Shown here: positions 8,190 to 16,321 of the stretch, piece after piece
How positions within the stretch are numbered: position 1 is the stretch's first letter
Layout: each line of letters begins with the position of its first letter
Assembly (NCBI GenBank): GCA_031404015.1
Contig: JANNGT010000027.1
Span: 1 to 64,000 of the forward strand
DNA from: RPQJ01 sp031404015
Lineage (GTDB): Bacteria > Pseudomonadota > Gammaproteobacteria > Steroidobacterales > Steroidobacteraceae
Direction: 5' to 3'
Length of the DNA stretch: 64,000 bases
The notes under the pieces: model-generated
Seen by the model: only the letters and a program-made list of their open reading frames with translations
What the model was told of the DNA's origin: nothing
Database searches by the model: none
Translations under genes and position numbers: made by a program

Positions 8190-8220
8190 TTGGACCCTTG
8201 CCACGGGCTTAACATAGAAT
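8190..8220 (+). promoter_or_regulatory. Possible acpP promoter
   Basis: The 120-bp gap between fabG and acpP is by far the longest in this operon. It contains TTGGAC (8190-8195) and TAGAAT (8215-8220) with a 19-base spacer, longer than ideal. A separate acpP promoter is common in proteobacteria because acyl carrier protein is needed in large amounts. Confidence 0.35.
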
Positions 8221-8292
8221 ACGCGCCCCATGCCGGTCCAGCGCAGGCCCGGATCGGCTGATTTTGTTTCCTTCCAAAGGATCCCTACGACA

Positions 8293-8535
8293 ATGAGCAG
8301 TATTGAACAGCGAGTGAAGGCGATCGTCGCCGAGCAACTGGGCGTCAAGGAAGAGGAGGTCACCAACGAATCCTCCTTCGTCGACGACCTCGGTGCAGAC
8401 TCGCTCGACACTGTGGAACTCGTGATGGCGCTCGAAGAAGAGTTCGAGACCGAAATCCCGGACGAAGACGCCGAGAAGATCACGACCGTCCAGCAGGCAA
8501 TCGACTACGTCACCGAGCGCCGCAGCCAGGCCTGA
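8293..8535 (+). CDS. acpP: Acyl carrier protein AcpP
   Basis: An 80-residue acidic four-helix protein that carries growing fatty acyl chains on a phosphopantetheine arm. The attachment serine is in LGADSLDTVELVMALEEEF (about residue 37). The start MSSIEQRVKAIVAEQLGV matches the family, and an AAAGGA element lies 12 bases ahead of the ATG. It sits between fabG and fabF as in most Gammaproteobacteria. Confidence 0.98.
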   Translation: MSSIEQRVKAIVAEQLGVKEEEVTNESSFVDDLGADSLDTVELVMALEEEFETEIPDEDAEKITTVQQAIDYVTERRSQA

Positions 8536-8616
8536 GCTGCAGTGCCTCTTGCCGGACCGCCACGGAAGGCGGACCCGGCAGCAATGTTTCCGCCCACCTT
8601 TCCCGGGGGACCACGC

Positions 8617-9861
8617 TTGTCCAGGCGCAGAGTCGTCGTCACAGGTTTAGGCATCGTTTCCCCGCTCGGCAGCACGGTCGCGTCCGCCTGGGACGGTATC
8701 GTCAACGGCCGCAGCGGCGTAGCGACCATCACCAAGATGGACCTGAGCGCGTTTCCGGTGCGCATCGGCGGGCAGGCCAAGGACTTCGTCCCCGAGGACT
8801 ACATGCAGCCCAAGGACGTGCGGAAGTTCGATCCGTTCGTGCCCTTCGGCGTCGCTGCGGCGACCCAGTCCATCAAGGACTCTGGCTTCGAGGTCAACGA
8901 ATCCAACTGTGGCCGCATCGGTGTGGCCATGGGCGCCGGCATCGGGGGACTCTCGACCATCGAGGAAAACACCGCGAAATGGCTTGAGGCGAAAACGCCG
9001 CGAAAGATTTCGCCGTTCTTCATCCCGGGCAGCATCATCAATGCGGCCGCGGGGCAGATTTCGATTCACCACGGCCTGCGCGGTCCCAACCTGGCGCTGG
9101 TCACTGCGTGCACGACCTCGACGCATTCGATCGGCCTGGCCTGCCGCCTGATCCAGTACGGCGACGCGGACATCATGGTCGCGGGCGGCTCCGAAATGGC
9201 GTTCACGCCGCTCGGCGTCGGCAGCTTCTGCCAGGCGCGGGCGCTCTCGACGCGCAACGACGAACCCGAACGCGCCAGCCGGCCGTGGGACAAGGATCGC
9301 GACGGCTTCGTGATGGCTGAAGGCGGCGGCGCGGTCGTGCTCGAAGAGTACGAGCACGCCAAGGCGCGCGGCGCGCAGATCTACGCCGAACTCATCGGCT
9401 TCGGCATGAGTGGCGATGCGCATCACATCACTGCACCACCCGAGGACGGCGAAGGCGCGAAGCTCGCGATGTCCGCGGCCATCCGCGATGCGGCCATCAA
9501 TAACGAGCAGGTCGACTACATCAATGCGCATGCCACCTCGACCGAGCTCGGCGACCGCGCCGAGACGATCGCGATCAAGCGCACGCTGGGTGACCACTCG
9601 CGCAACGTGGCCGTGAGTTCCACCAAGTCGATGACCGGTCACCTGCTGGGCGCCGCCGGCGTGGTCGAGGCGATCTTCTCGATCCTGGCGATCCGCGATG
9701 GCGTGCTGCCGCCCACGATCAACCTCGAGAACCCCGACCCTGAGTGCGATCTCGATTTCGTTCCGGGCACCGCGCGCCAGGCGCCGGTACGCATCGCGCT
9801 GTCGAATTCGTTCGGGTTCGGCGGCACGAACGGCAGCCTGATCTTCCGCGCGCTCGGCTGA
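8617..9861 (+). CDS. fabF: 3-oxoacyl-ACP synthase II FabF
   Basis: Condensing enzyme that extends acyl-ACP with malonyl-ACP. Catalytic Cys in VTACTTSTHSIG, first His in NAHATSTELGD, second His in KSMTGHLLGAAG, and the glycine-rich NSFGFGGTNGSL at the end. I place the start at the TTG at 8617, six bases after a strong GGGGGA element. This gives MSRRRVVVTGLG and 414 residues, the normal FabF length. The GTG at 8542 would add 25 residues unlike the family. Confidence 0.95.
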   Translation: MSRRRVVVTGLGIVSPLGSTVASAWDGIVNGRSGVATITKMDLSAFPVRIGGQAKDFVPEDYMQPKDVRKFDPFVPFGVAAATQSIKDSGFEVNESNCGRIGVAMGAGIGGLSTIEENTAKWLEAKTPRKISPFFIPGSIINAAAGQISIHHGLRGPNLALVTACTTSTHSIGLACRLIQYGDADIMVAGGSEMAFTPLGVGSFCQARALSTRNDEPERASRPWDKDRDGFVMAEGGGAVVLEEYEHAKARGAQIYAELIGFGMSGDAHHITAPPEDGEGAKLAMSAAIRDAAINNEQVDYINAHATSTELGDRAETIAIKRTLGDHSRNVAVSSTKSMTGHLLGAAGVVEAIFSILAIRDGVLPPTINLENPDPECDLDFVPGTARQAPVRIALSNSFGFGGTNGSLIFRALG

Positions 9862-9882
9862 GCGCGCCAGCCGCCCGCCGCC

Positions 9883-11232
9883 ATGCGCGAAGCCGACCTG
9901 CTCGCGCTGCACGAGCGCTTTCCCGAGCGTTACCCCGTCCTGCTCGAAAGCGTGAGCGGGGCCGATGCACTTGGCCGCAATGACCTGCTGTTTGCGCTGC
10001 CAGGCGAGCGACTGGTCCAGGCCGGGGACGGCACACTGGCCGGGGACATCCCCGAGGCGCGACACGGCGGCCGGTTTCTCGACGCACTCGACCAGTGGCT
10101 CGCGCGCGAGCGTGGCGCAGGCTTCGGCCTGTCACCTGACCGTTTGTTCAACGACGGCTGGTTTCTGTATCTGGGTTACGAACTCGCCGCCGAGATCGAG
10201 CCGAAGCTCCGACTCCCGGTGTCCCAGCTGCCGCGCGCTGTCGCGTGGCGCATGCACGGCGGCGTGGTGCGTGATCGTCGCACGGGCGAGGCTCGCATCG
10301 TCGCGCGCGAGGCTGCGCAGGCGGCGCAGCTGACAGCCCAGGTCGAGGCGGATCAGGCGCTGATCGCCAACACGCCCCCGAGGTTGCCACCGGCGACGCT
10401 GACCGCGGGAGTGACGGAACAATCGCCACAGGTATTCCTGGAAGGCGTGCGCACGATTCTCGAAGCGATCGCACGGGGTGACGTTTACCAGGCGAACCTC
10501 TCGCGTTCATGGCGTGCGCAACTGGCCCCCGGTGCCACGGTTACCGACCTGTACCGGGCCCTGCGTCGCGCCAATCCGGCGCCCTTCGCGGCGCTCGCGC
10601 AATTCGGTGATTTTGCGTTGCTGAGCTCATCGCCCGAACGTCTGCTGCAATTGCAGGACGGCATTGCCAGCACACGCCCCATTGCAGGCACGCGGCCGCG
10701 CGGCCATGACGCGGCGGCGGATGCCGCGCTCGTGAGCGAGTTGCAGCTCAACGAAAAAGAGCGCGCGGAACATATCATGCTCGTCGACCTCGAGCGCAAC
10801 GACCTCGGCCGGATCTGCCGCGGCGGCACCGTCGAGGTTGATGAGTTCATGAGCATCGAGACTTACGCGACGGTGCACCACATCGTGTCGAACGTGCGCG
10901 GCACCCTGCGCGACGACGTGACGCCGGGGCAGGCGATCGCCGCGGTATTTCCGGGCGGCACGATCACGGGTTGCCCCAAGGTCCGCTGCATGGAACTGCT
11001 TGCGGGCCTCGAGCGCGAGCCACGGGACGCGTACACGGGTTCCCTGGGATACCTCGACGTGAATGGCACGATGGACCTCAACATCCTGATCCGCACGCTG
11101 ACCGTGCGTCAGGGCGTGATCGGATTGCGGACCGGGGCCGGCATCGTGGCAGACTCCGTTCCAGAGTCGGAACTGGCCGAAACCCGTGCGAAGGCGAATG
11201 GCATCCTGCGTGCGCTGGGAGAGACACTTTGA
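9883..11232 (+). CDS. pabB: Aminodeoxychorismate synthase component I PabB
   Basis: Converts chorismate plus ammonia to 4-amino-4-deoxychorismate on the way to folate. The chorismate-binding domain occupies the C-terminal 260 residues: ISLRDVYQANLSRSW-like segment GDVYQANLS, SSSPERLL, RPIAGTRPRG, ERAEHIMLVDLERNDLGR, and PGGTITGCPKVR with GAGIVADSVPESE. Its position directly before pabC supports PabB rather than TrpE. The PIAGT and GAGIV motifs are those of the aminodeoxychorismate branch. Confidence 0.93.
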   Translation: MREADLLALHERFPERYPVLLESVSGADALGRNDLLFALPGERLVQAGDGTLAGDIPEARHGGRFLDALDQWLARERGAGFGLSPDRLFNDGWFLYLGYELAAEIEPKLRLPVSQLPRAVAWRMHGGVVRDRRTGEARIVAREAAQAAQLTAQVEADQALIANTPPRLPPATLTAGVTEQSPQVFLEGVRTILEAIARGDVYQANLSRSWRAQLAPGATVTDLYRALRRANPAPFAALAQFGDFALLSSSPERLLQLQDGIASTRPIAGTRPRGHDAAADAALVSELQLNEKERAEHIMLVDLERNDLGRICRGGTVEVDEFMSIETYATVHHIVSNVRGTLRDDVTPGQAIAAVFPGGTITGCPKVRCMELLAGLEREPRDAYTGSLGYLDVNGTMDLNILIRTLTVRQGVIGLRTGAGIVADSVPESELAETRAKANGILRALGETL

Positions 11233-12050
11233 TTGGACGGAAATTCGTCAACGGCGTGGAAGGCGGCAGTGTGTCGGTGGACGACCGTGGCCTGCAGTAC
11301 GGCGACGGCTTGTTCGAAACCATGGGTGCATCGAATGGCCGCGTGCGCCGTTTCAAGCAACACATGACCAGGCTCGCGGAGGGCTGCCGCAGGTTGGGGA
11401 TGCCGGCGCCCCCAAGCGACCTGATCGAAGACGATTGCCTGCGCGCGCTCGAAGGTTTCGGCGCGGCGGTCATCAAGCTCACGCTGACACGCGGTCCGGG
11501 TCCGCGCGGCTACCCGCCGCCGCTCGACGCAAGTCCGACGCGCATCGTCGTCTCCACGGCGCAGCAGGTATCCCCGTCGGAGGCGGCGCGGCCGCTGACG
11601 CTCCGCGTCTGCGAAACCCGCCTCGGGCGTAATCCGCAGCTGGCCGGCATGAAGCACCTCAACCGTCTGGAACAGGTGCTGGCTGGAGCGGAGCTGCGCG
11701 AAACCGGCGCTGACGAAGGCCTGATGCGCTCGACCGACGACCGCATCGTCTGTGCCACCGCAGCCAACGTGTTCGTGGTTCGCGACGGTGCATTGCTCAC
11801 GCCGGATATCAGCGACTGCGGGGTCGCTGGAGTGATGCGCGAGGTCGTGCTGCAGGCGGCGTCCGGCCTGGGCTTGGGCGTCACCATCGGTGACTTCACG
11901 CTCGACGATTTCGCGCGCGCCGAGGAATGCTTCCTGACCAATGCGGTCCGCGGCATCCGGCCGGTGGGTTGGGTGCAGGGTGTCAACAACTTCAAGGCCA
12001 GCGAAATTACGACACGTCTGCGCGCGGCGACCGAGGCGGCAGACGAATGA
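11229..12050 (+). CDS. pabC: Aminodeoxychorismate lyase PabC
   Basis: PLP-dependent lyase that releases 4-aminobenzoate from aminodeoxychorismate. Fold-type IV motifs: VSVDDRGLQYGDGLFET near the start, the PLP lysine in GMKHLNRLEQVLA (about residue 140), and CFLTNAVRGIRPV. The TTG at 11229 overlaps the pabB stop (TTGA) and gives 273 residues, the family length. pabB, pabC and the mltG start follow without gaps, so they are co-translated. Confidence 0.93.
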   Translation: MIGRKFVNGVEGGSVSVDDRGLQYGDGLFETMGASNGRVRRFKQHMTRLAEGCRRLGMPAPPSDLIEDDCLRALEGFGAAVIKLTLTRGPGPRGYPPPLDASPTRIVVSTAQQVSPSEAARPLTLRVCETRLGRNPQLAGMKHLNRLEQVLAGAELRETGADEGLMRSTDDRIVCATAANVFVVRDGALLTPDISDCGVAGVMREVVLQAASGLGLGVTIGDFTLDDFARAEECFLTNAVRGIRPVGWVQGVNNFKASEITTRLRAATEAADE

Positions 12051-13075
12051 CGTCGCTGCGCCGCACGCTGCTTGCGCTGTTGGTACTCGCACTGCTGGTT
12101 GGCGGCGGCGGCGCGCTCTATGCGCGTCACTGGCTGTCGCAGCCGCTGCCCATCGGCACGGAGCCCGTCGTCGTCGAAGTCCAGCCAGGCCAATCACTCA
12201 CGGCAGTGGCGCAAGCGCTGGCAGCGGACGGACTCGTCAGGCATCCGCGGCTGCTCGCACTCTACGGTCGCGCGATCGGCGCGGATTCGCGCATGCATGC
12301 GGGCGAGTTCTCCATTGCTCCCGGCACTTCGCCACGCGGCCTGTTGCAGGCGTTCGTGAGCGGGGCGGTCGTCCAGCATTCCGTCACGATCGTCGAAGGC
12401 TGGACGTTCCGCGAACTGCGCCGGGCGTTGGCGAAGGTATCCACGCTCGAACACGCCACCGCCGGGCTGGCGGACGCCGCAGTGATGCAGAAACTGGGCG
12501 AGGAGGGCAGGCATCCGGAAGGGCTTTTTTTCCCGGACACCTACCTCTTCGGCAAGGGCGCGCGGGACATCGACGTGTTGCGGCAGGCGCGGGACCGCAT
12601 GCGCAAGGAACTTGCAGCGGCGTGGTCCGAGCGTGCGCAGGATTTGCCGCTCAAGGACGAATACGAGGCACTGGTCCTCGCCTCGATCGTCGAACGCGAG
12701 ACGGGTGCCGCGGACGAGCGGCCGCGCATTGCGGGTGTGTTCATTGAACGCTTGCGGCGCGGCATGCGGCTGCAGACGGATCCCACCGTGATCTACGGGC
12801 TCGGCGAGAAGTTCGATGGCAACCTGCGACGCGCAGACCTCGAACGTGACGGGGACTACAATACGTACACGCGCGACGGCTTACCGCCGACGCCGATTGC
12901 GTTACCCGGGCTGGGATCGCTGCGTGCCGTGGTCCGGCCCGATGAGCGCGGCGACTTGTTCTTCGTTGCAACTGGCACCGGCGACGGCAGGCACACGTTC
13001 TCCAGGACGCTGGCAGAGCACAAGCACGCAGTGCGCCAGTATCTGGTTCGATATCGGCAACAGAACAGCAAGTGA
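12047..13075 (+). CDS. mltG: Endolytic murein transglycosylase MltG
   Basis: Cleaves nascent peptidoglycan glycan strands in the periplasm and limits strand length. 342 residues: one N-terminal membrane anchor (TLLALLVLALLVGGGGALYA), a LysM-like subdomain, then the YceG domain with the catalytic Glu in ASIVERETG and the conserved LQTDPTVIYGLG, DYNTYTRDGLPPTPI and NPG-like LPGLGSLRAV. The ATG at 12047 overlaps the pabC stop by ATGA. Confidence 0.96.
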   Translation: MTSLRRTLLALLVLALLVGGGGALYARHWLSQPLPIGTEPVVVEVQPGQSLTAVAQALAADGLVRHPRLLALYGRAIGADSRMHAGEFSIAPGTSPRGLLQAFVSGAVVQHSVTIVEGWTFRELRRALAKVSTLEHATAGLADAAVMQKLGEEGRHPEGLFFPDTYLFGKGARDIDVLRQARDRMRKELAAAWSERAQDLPLKDEYEALVLASIVERETGAADERPRIAGVFIERLRRGMRLQTDPTVIYGLGEKFDGNLRRADLERDGDYNTYTRDGLPPTPIALPGLGSLRAVVRPDERGDLFFVATGTGDGRHTFSRTLAEHKHAVRQYLVRYRQQNSK

Positions 13076-13737
13076 CCAAAGCAGGGCGAGGCGTGCGCGG
13101 CAAGTTCATCACGTTTGAAGGCGGCGAAGGCGTGGGCAAGTCGACGCAGATTCGCCGTGCGGCCGCCTGGCTCGAAGCGCAGGGCCTGGAGGTCATGCTG
13201 ACGCGCGAACCCGGCGGCACACCGCGCGCGGAGCTGCTGCGCGGAATCCTGCTCGAACCCACTGACGAGCCCATGCCGCAAGCGTGTGAACTGCTGTTGA
13301 TGTTCGCCGCTCGCGCCAGTCATCTGGCAACGCTGATCGAGCCCGCCGTCGCCCGCGGTGCATGGGTGCTCTGCGACCGTTTCACCGACGCCACGTACGC
13401 CTATCAGGGCGGTGGCCGGGGCGTGCCAGCGGCCGACATCGACGCGCTCGTGCGCATAGTGCACCCGCAGCGGCAACCCGACCTGACGCTGCTGCTCGAT
13501 GCGCCCGTCGCAGTGGGCATGGCGCGAGCGAGCGAACGCAACGGCACGGCGGGGCCCGATCGATTCGAGTCCGAGCGCGCGGATTTCTTCGCTCGCGTGC
13601 GGCAGACTTATCTCACCCGGGCAGCGGCGGAGCCGGAGCGATTCCGTGTCGTCGACGCAAGCGGGGCACTCGGCGCCGTCGAGTCCGCGATTCGTGACGT
13701 CCTGCAGCCACTGTTGCCACGGGCGGGGACGGCATGA
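13072..13737 (+). CDS. tmk: Thymidylate kinase
   Basis: Phosphorylates dTMP to dTDP. 221 residues with P-loop FEGGEGVGKST, TREPGGT, DRFTDATYAYQGGGRG and the LID region ARASERNGTAGPDRFE. The GTG at 13072 overlaps the mltG stop. A GTG seven codons later is an alternative start. Confidence 0.95.
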   Translation: MTKAGRGVRGKFITFEGGEGVGKSTQIRRAAAWLEAQGLEVMLTREPGGTPRAELLRGILLEPTDEPMPQACELLLMFAARASHLATLIEPAVARGAWVLCDRFTDATYAYQGGGRGVPAADIDALVRIVHPQRQPDLTLLLDAPVAVGMARASERNGTAGPDRFESERADFFARVRQTYLTRAAAEPERFRVVDASGALGAVESAIRDVLQPLLPRAGTA

Positions 13738-14783
13738 GCCAGGATGCAGGTGATGACGTCGCAGAGGACGCTGCCGGCAGCGATGCCGAGTTCGCGCCAT
13801 TGCCGATCGATTTGCTGCCGTGGCACGCGGTGGCCTGCGACAAGCTGACGGCCGCGGTTGCGGCGGGGCGCCTCCCGCACGGCCTGCTGCTGCAAGGCCC
13901 GGCCGGTGTCGGCAAGGAACGCTTCGCCTCGGCGCTCGCGGCAGCGCTGTTCTGCACGGGGAGGGGCGCGCGCCTGGTGGCGTGTGGCGCCTGCCCGGAA
14001 TGTCGGCTGAGCAAGGTTGGGAACCATCCGGACGTGCATTGGCTGCGGCCGCCCGAGGACAAGAAATCCATCGGCGTGGACCAGGTGCGCGATGTCTGCG
14101 ACCGGCTTGCGATGATGAGCATGCGCCGCGGCCATCGTGTCGCCATCGCGACGCCGGCCGACAAGATGACCCATGCGGCGCAGAACGCGCTTCTGAAGAC
14201 ACTCGAGGAGCCTGGGGCTGGCGTGGTGCTCGTGCTGGTGACGGCGCGCCCGTCGGCATTGGCCGCCACCTTGCGCAGTCGCTGCCAGCGCATCGAGGTC
14301 GCGCGTCCGCCGCAAGCAGTGGCGCAGCAATGGCTCAACGAGACATTGAATGCGGCGTCGCCCGCTCGTTTACTGGCCGTCGCGGGCGGCTCGCCGCTGA
14401 AGGCATTGAGCCTGGCGCCTTACTTCGACGCACTCGAAACGCAGATGGCGGGGACGCTGGAGGCGTTCCTGGATCGCCGGATCGACGTGACGCGCGCCGC
14501 TGCGGACATGCAGGGCGAGGGCCTGCCGTCTCGTCTCGACTGGCTGGAAGCGTGGCTGGACAGCGCCATTCACGCGTCGGCGGGTGTGCCCAGTGAGAAT
14601 CCGCTCACGTTTCGGGCAGGTTCTCTATTGCAAAGGAGCGCAGCCGAGTTGAACATAACGGCGGCGTTCCGGGTACTGGATCGCTTGCGTGAAGCGCGCC
14701 GACTTCTGGAAGGCTCTGCCAACGCACCCCTCGTGGTTGAAGCGTTGCTGCTCGATTTGCGGGCGGCGGCGCCGGTCCGCTGA
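13734..14783 (+). CDS. holB: DNA polymerase III delta-prime subunit HolB
   Basis: Part of the clamp loader that opens the beta clamp on DNA. 349 residues: modified P-loop LLLQGPAGVGKERFA, a four-cysteine zinc module (CTGRGARLVACGACPEC), HPDVHWLRP, then NALLKTLEEP and SRCQRIEV. The N-terminal 25 acidic residues are an extension beyond the family core. ATG overlaps the tmk stop. Together with tmk and pilZ this is a classical gammaproteobacterial arrangement. Confidence 0.94.
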   Translation: MSQDAGDDVAEDAAGSDAEFAPLPIDLLPWHAVACDKLTAAVAAGRLPHGLLLQGPAGVGKERFASALAAALFCTGRGARLVACGACPECRLSKVGNHPDVHWLRPPEDKKSIGVDQVRDVCDRLAMMSMRRGHRVAIATPADKMTHAAQNALLKTLEEPGAGVVLVLVTARPSALAATLRSRCQRIEVARPPQAVAQQWLNETLNAASPARLLAVAGGSPLKALSLAPYFDALETQMAGTLEAFLDRRIDVTRAAADMQGEGLPSRLDWLEAWLDSAIHASAGVPSENPLTFRAGSLLQRSAAELNITAAFRVLDRLREARRLLEGSANAPLVVEALLLDLRAAAPVR

Positions 14784-14805
14784 CGGAACCAGAAAGAAGG
14801 TACAG

Positions 14806-15168
14806 ATGAGTCCGGCCCCTGCTCGACAGCCGAACAAGCCCGGCCTGCTGACGCTCACCATCAAGGACAAGAGCGCGCTCTACCTTGCGTACATGCCGTT
14901 CGTGAAAAACGGCGGCCTGTTCATCCCCACGAGCAGCAACTATCGTCTCGGCGACGAGGTGTTCATGTTGCTCAATTTGATGGGCGAGGATGAAAAGCTG
15001 CCGGTTGCAGGCCGCGTGATCTGGATGACGCCGAAGGGCGCGCAGGGCAAGCGCACGGCTGGTATCGGCGTGCAATTCAGCGAACAGGATCGCGGCACGA
15101 CCCAGCGCAAGATCGAGAGCTACCTGGCTGGCGCGCTGGGCGGCGACAAACCCACGCATACGATGTAA
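14806..15168 (+). CDS. pilZ: PilZ domain protein, type IV pilus assembly
   Basis: A 120-residue PilZ-type protein downstream of holB, the position of pilZ in Xanthomonas and Pseudomonas. Features are YLAYMPFVKNGGLFIPT, EVFMLLNLMGEDEKLPVAGRV and GIGVQF. The RxxxR and D/NxSxxG motifs needed to bind c-di-GMP are not seen, as in the PilZ subfamily that works in pilus biogenesis through FimX/PilB rather than as a receptor. A strong AGAAAGAAGG lies before the ATG at 14806. It is the last gene of the operon. Confidence 0.9.
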   Translation: MSPAPARQPNKPGLLTLTIKDKSALYLAYMPFVKNGGLFIPTSSNYRLGDEVFMLLNLMGEDEKLPVAGRVIWMTPKGAQGKRTAGIGVQFSEQDRGTTQRKIESYLAGALGGDKPTHTM

Positions 15169-15212
15169 ATTTCTTGGTCGGTGCGCCGGGCGGCGACCTG
15201 CTGCTCCAGAGC

Positions 15213-16289
15213 TCAGCCGGTGCGTATCAGTGTGTCTGCAAGATTGGTGGCGGCAATGCCACCCTGCAACACGTGCGCCTCGAACCCCCGCTCGCTCAGG
15301 ATATAAGCTGCCGCCGAGCTGCGGCGTCCGTTATCGCAGACGACGACGTAATGCCGGGTCGGGTCGAGCGTCTTGATCTTCAGGCGGATGAAATACAGCG
15401 GCACGTTGAGCGAAGGCTCCAGGTGCCAGTGCTCGTACTCGCTCGGCAACCGCACGTCGAGCCAGACGCCGCCGCCGCTGACCAGTTCCTTGGCCTGTTC
15501 GTAGTCGACCCACTGCAACATTGGCTCGTTGAGCAGGCTGTTGAAGTCTTCCTTGGCCAGGCGCACCAGCACGCCGTCAGTCAGCATCGCGATCGTGGCG
15601 TTGCGCGTGGCGCCCGAGATCAGCGCTTCCTCCCCGAAGGTTTCACCCATGCCGAGTTCGGCGAGCTTGATGCCGTCGCGGTTGAGCGGCGTCTCACGGC
15701 TGACCGAACACCGGCCTTCGACGATCACGTAGAAGAAGTCACCTTCCTCGCCCTGGCGGATCACGACGTCGCCTGCGGCGTAAGACATGCGCTGCATGCG
15801 CATGAAGACGGCCTGCAGGTTGGCCGGCGGGATGCGATGAAAGGCCCGGCTCTGCAGCAGGATCGTCATCCAGTCGCCTGCGGCATCATCGCCCGATCGC
15901 AGCTCGCCGACTTCGTAGGTGCCCGTCTGGTCCCAGGTGATCAGGACGTCGAGCAGATCGCTGTCGATCGACAGGTACTCGATCTTGTCGGACGCCACTC
16001 GCGCGGAGCAGCGTCGCGGCAAAATCGGCGCGAGCGGGTGCTTGGCGTCCGGGGTGCCGCCGCGAATGGTCCCGACCACCTTTCCTTCAACCAGCAGCTC
16101 GATCAGTCCGGACCCAAGGTAATAGGTACGCTTGTCGGTGTCGCCTTCCTTGAACAGGAAGCGGCCTTGCGTGAGTTCACGCACCACCGTCTTGCGCGCC
16201 AGGGCGCGCAGGTTTTCGTTCTTGAGCCCGTCGAGCGGCGAAAAAGCGCGCAGGAAACTCAGCTCGACGGTGTTCGGATCGATGCTCAT
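15213..16289 (-). CDS. Tandem cNMP-binding and rhodanese domain protein
   Basis: 358 residues. Two cyclic-nucleotide-binding folds (about 20-120 and 150-255) are followed by a rhodanese domain (about 265-355). The second cNMP fold is the better conserved: GDVVIRQGEEGDFFYVIVEG and MGETFGEEALISGATRNATI, with the phosphate-binding FGEEAL and Arg. The first is degenerate. The rhodanese loop CDNGRR has its cysteine at about residue 318, so sulfur transfer or a redox switch is possible. No membrane segment. The protein probably couples a nucleotide or redox signal to sulfur chemistry; the actual ligand is unknown. It is transcribed convergently with the pilZ operon. Confidence 0.85.
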   Translation of the reverse strand: MSIDPNTVELSFLRAFSPLDGLKNENLRALARKTVVRELTQGRFLFKEGDTDKRTYYLGSGLIELLVEGKVVGTIRGGTPDAKHPLAPILPRRCSARVASDKIEYLSIDSDLLDVLITWDQTGTYEVGELRSGDDAAGDWMTILLQSRAFHRIPPANLQAVFMRMQRMSYAAGDVVIRQGEEGDFFYVIVEGRCSVSRETPLNRDGIKLAELGMGETFGEEALISGATRNATIAMLTDGVLVRLAKEDFNSLLNEPMLQWVDYEQAKELVSGGGVWLDVRLPSEYEHWHLEPSLNVPLYFIRLKIKTLDPTRHYVVVCDNGRRSSAAAYILSERGFEAHVLQGGIAATNLADTLIRTG

Positions 16290-16321
16290 GAAGCACGGGT
16301 CAAAAAAGGTCCGCGATCATA

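Noticed and set aside
8647..10065. Minus-strand ORF of 472 codons opposite fabF/pabB
   Set aside because: The fabF frame is well supported with catalytic residues; the antisense ORF has no domain.
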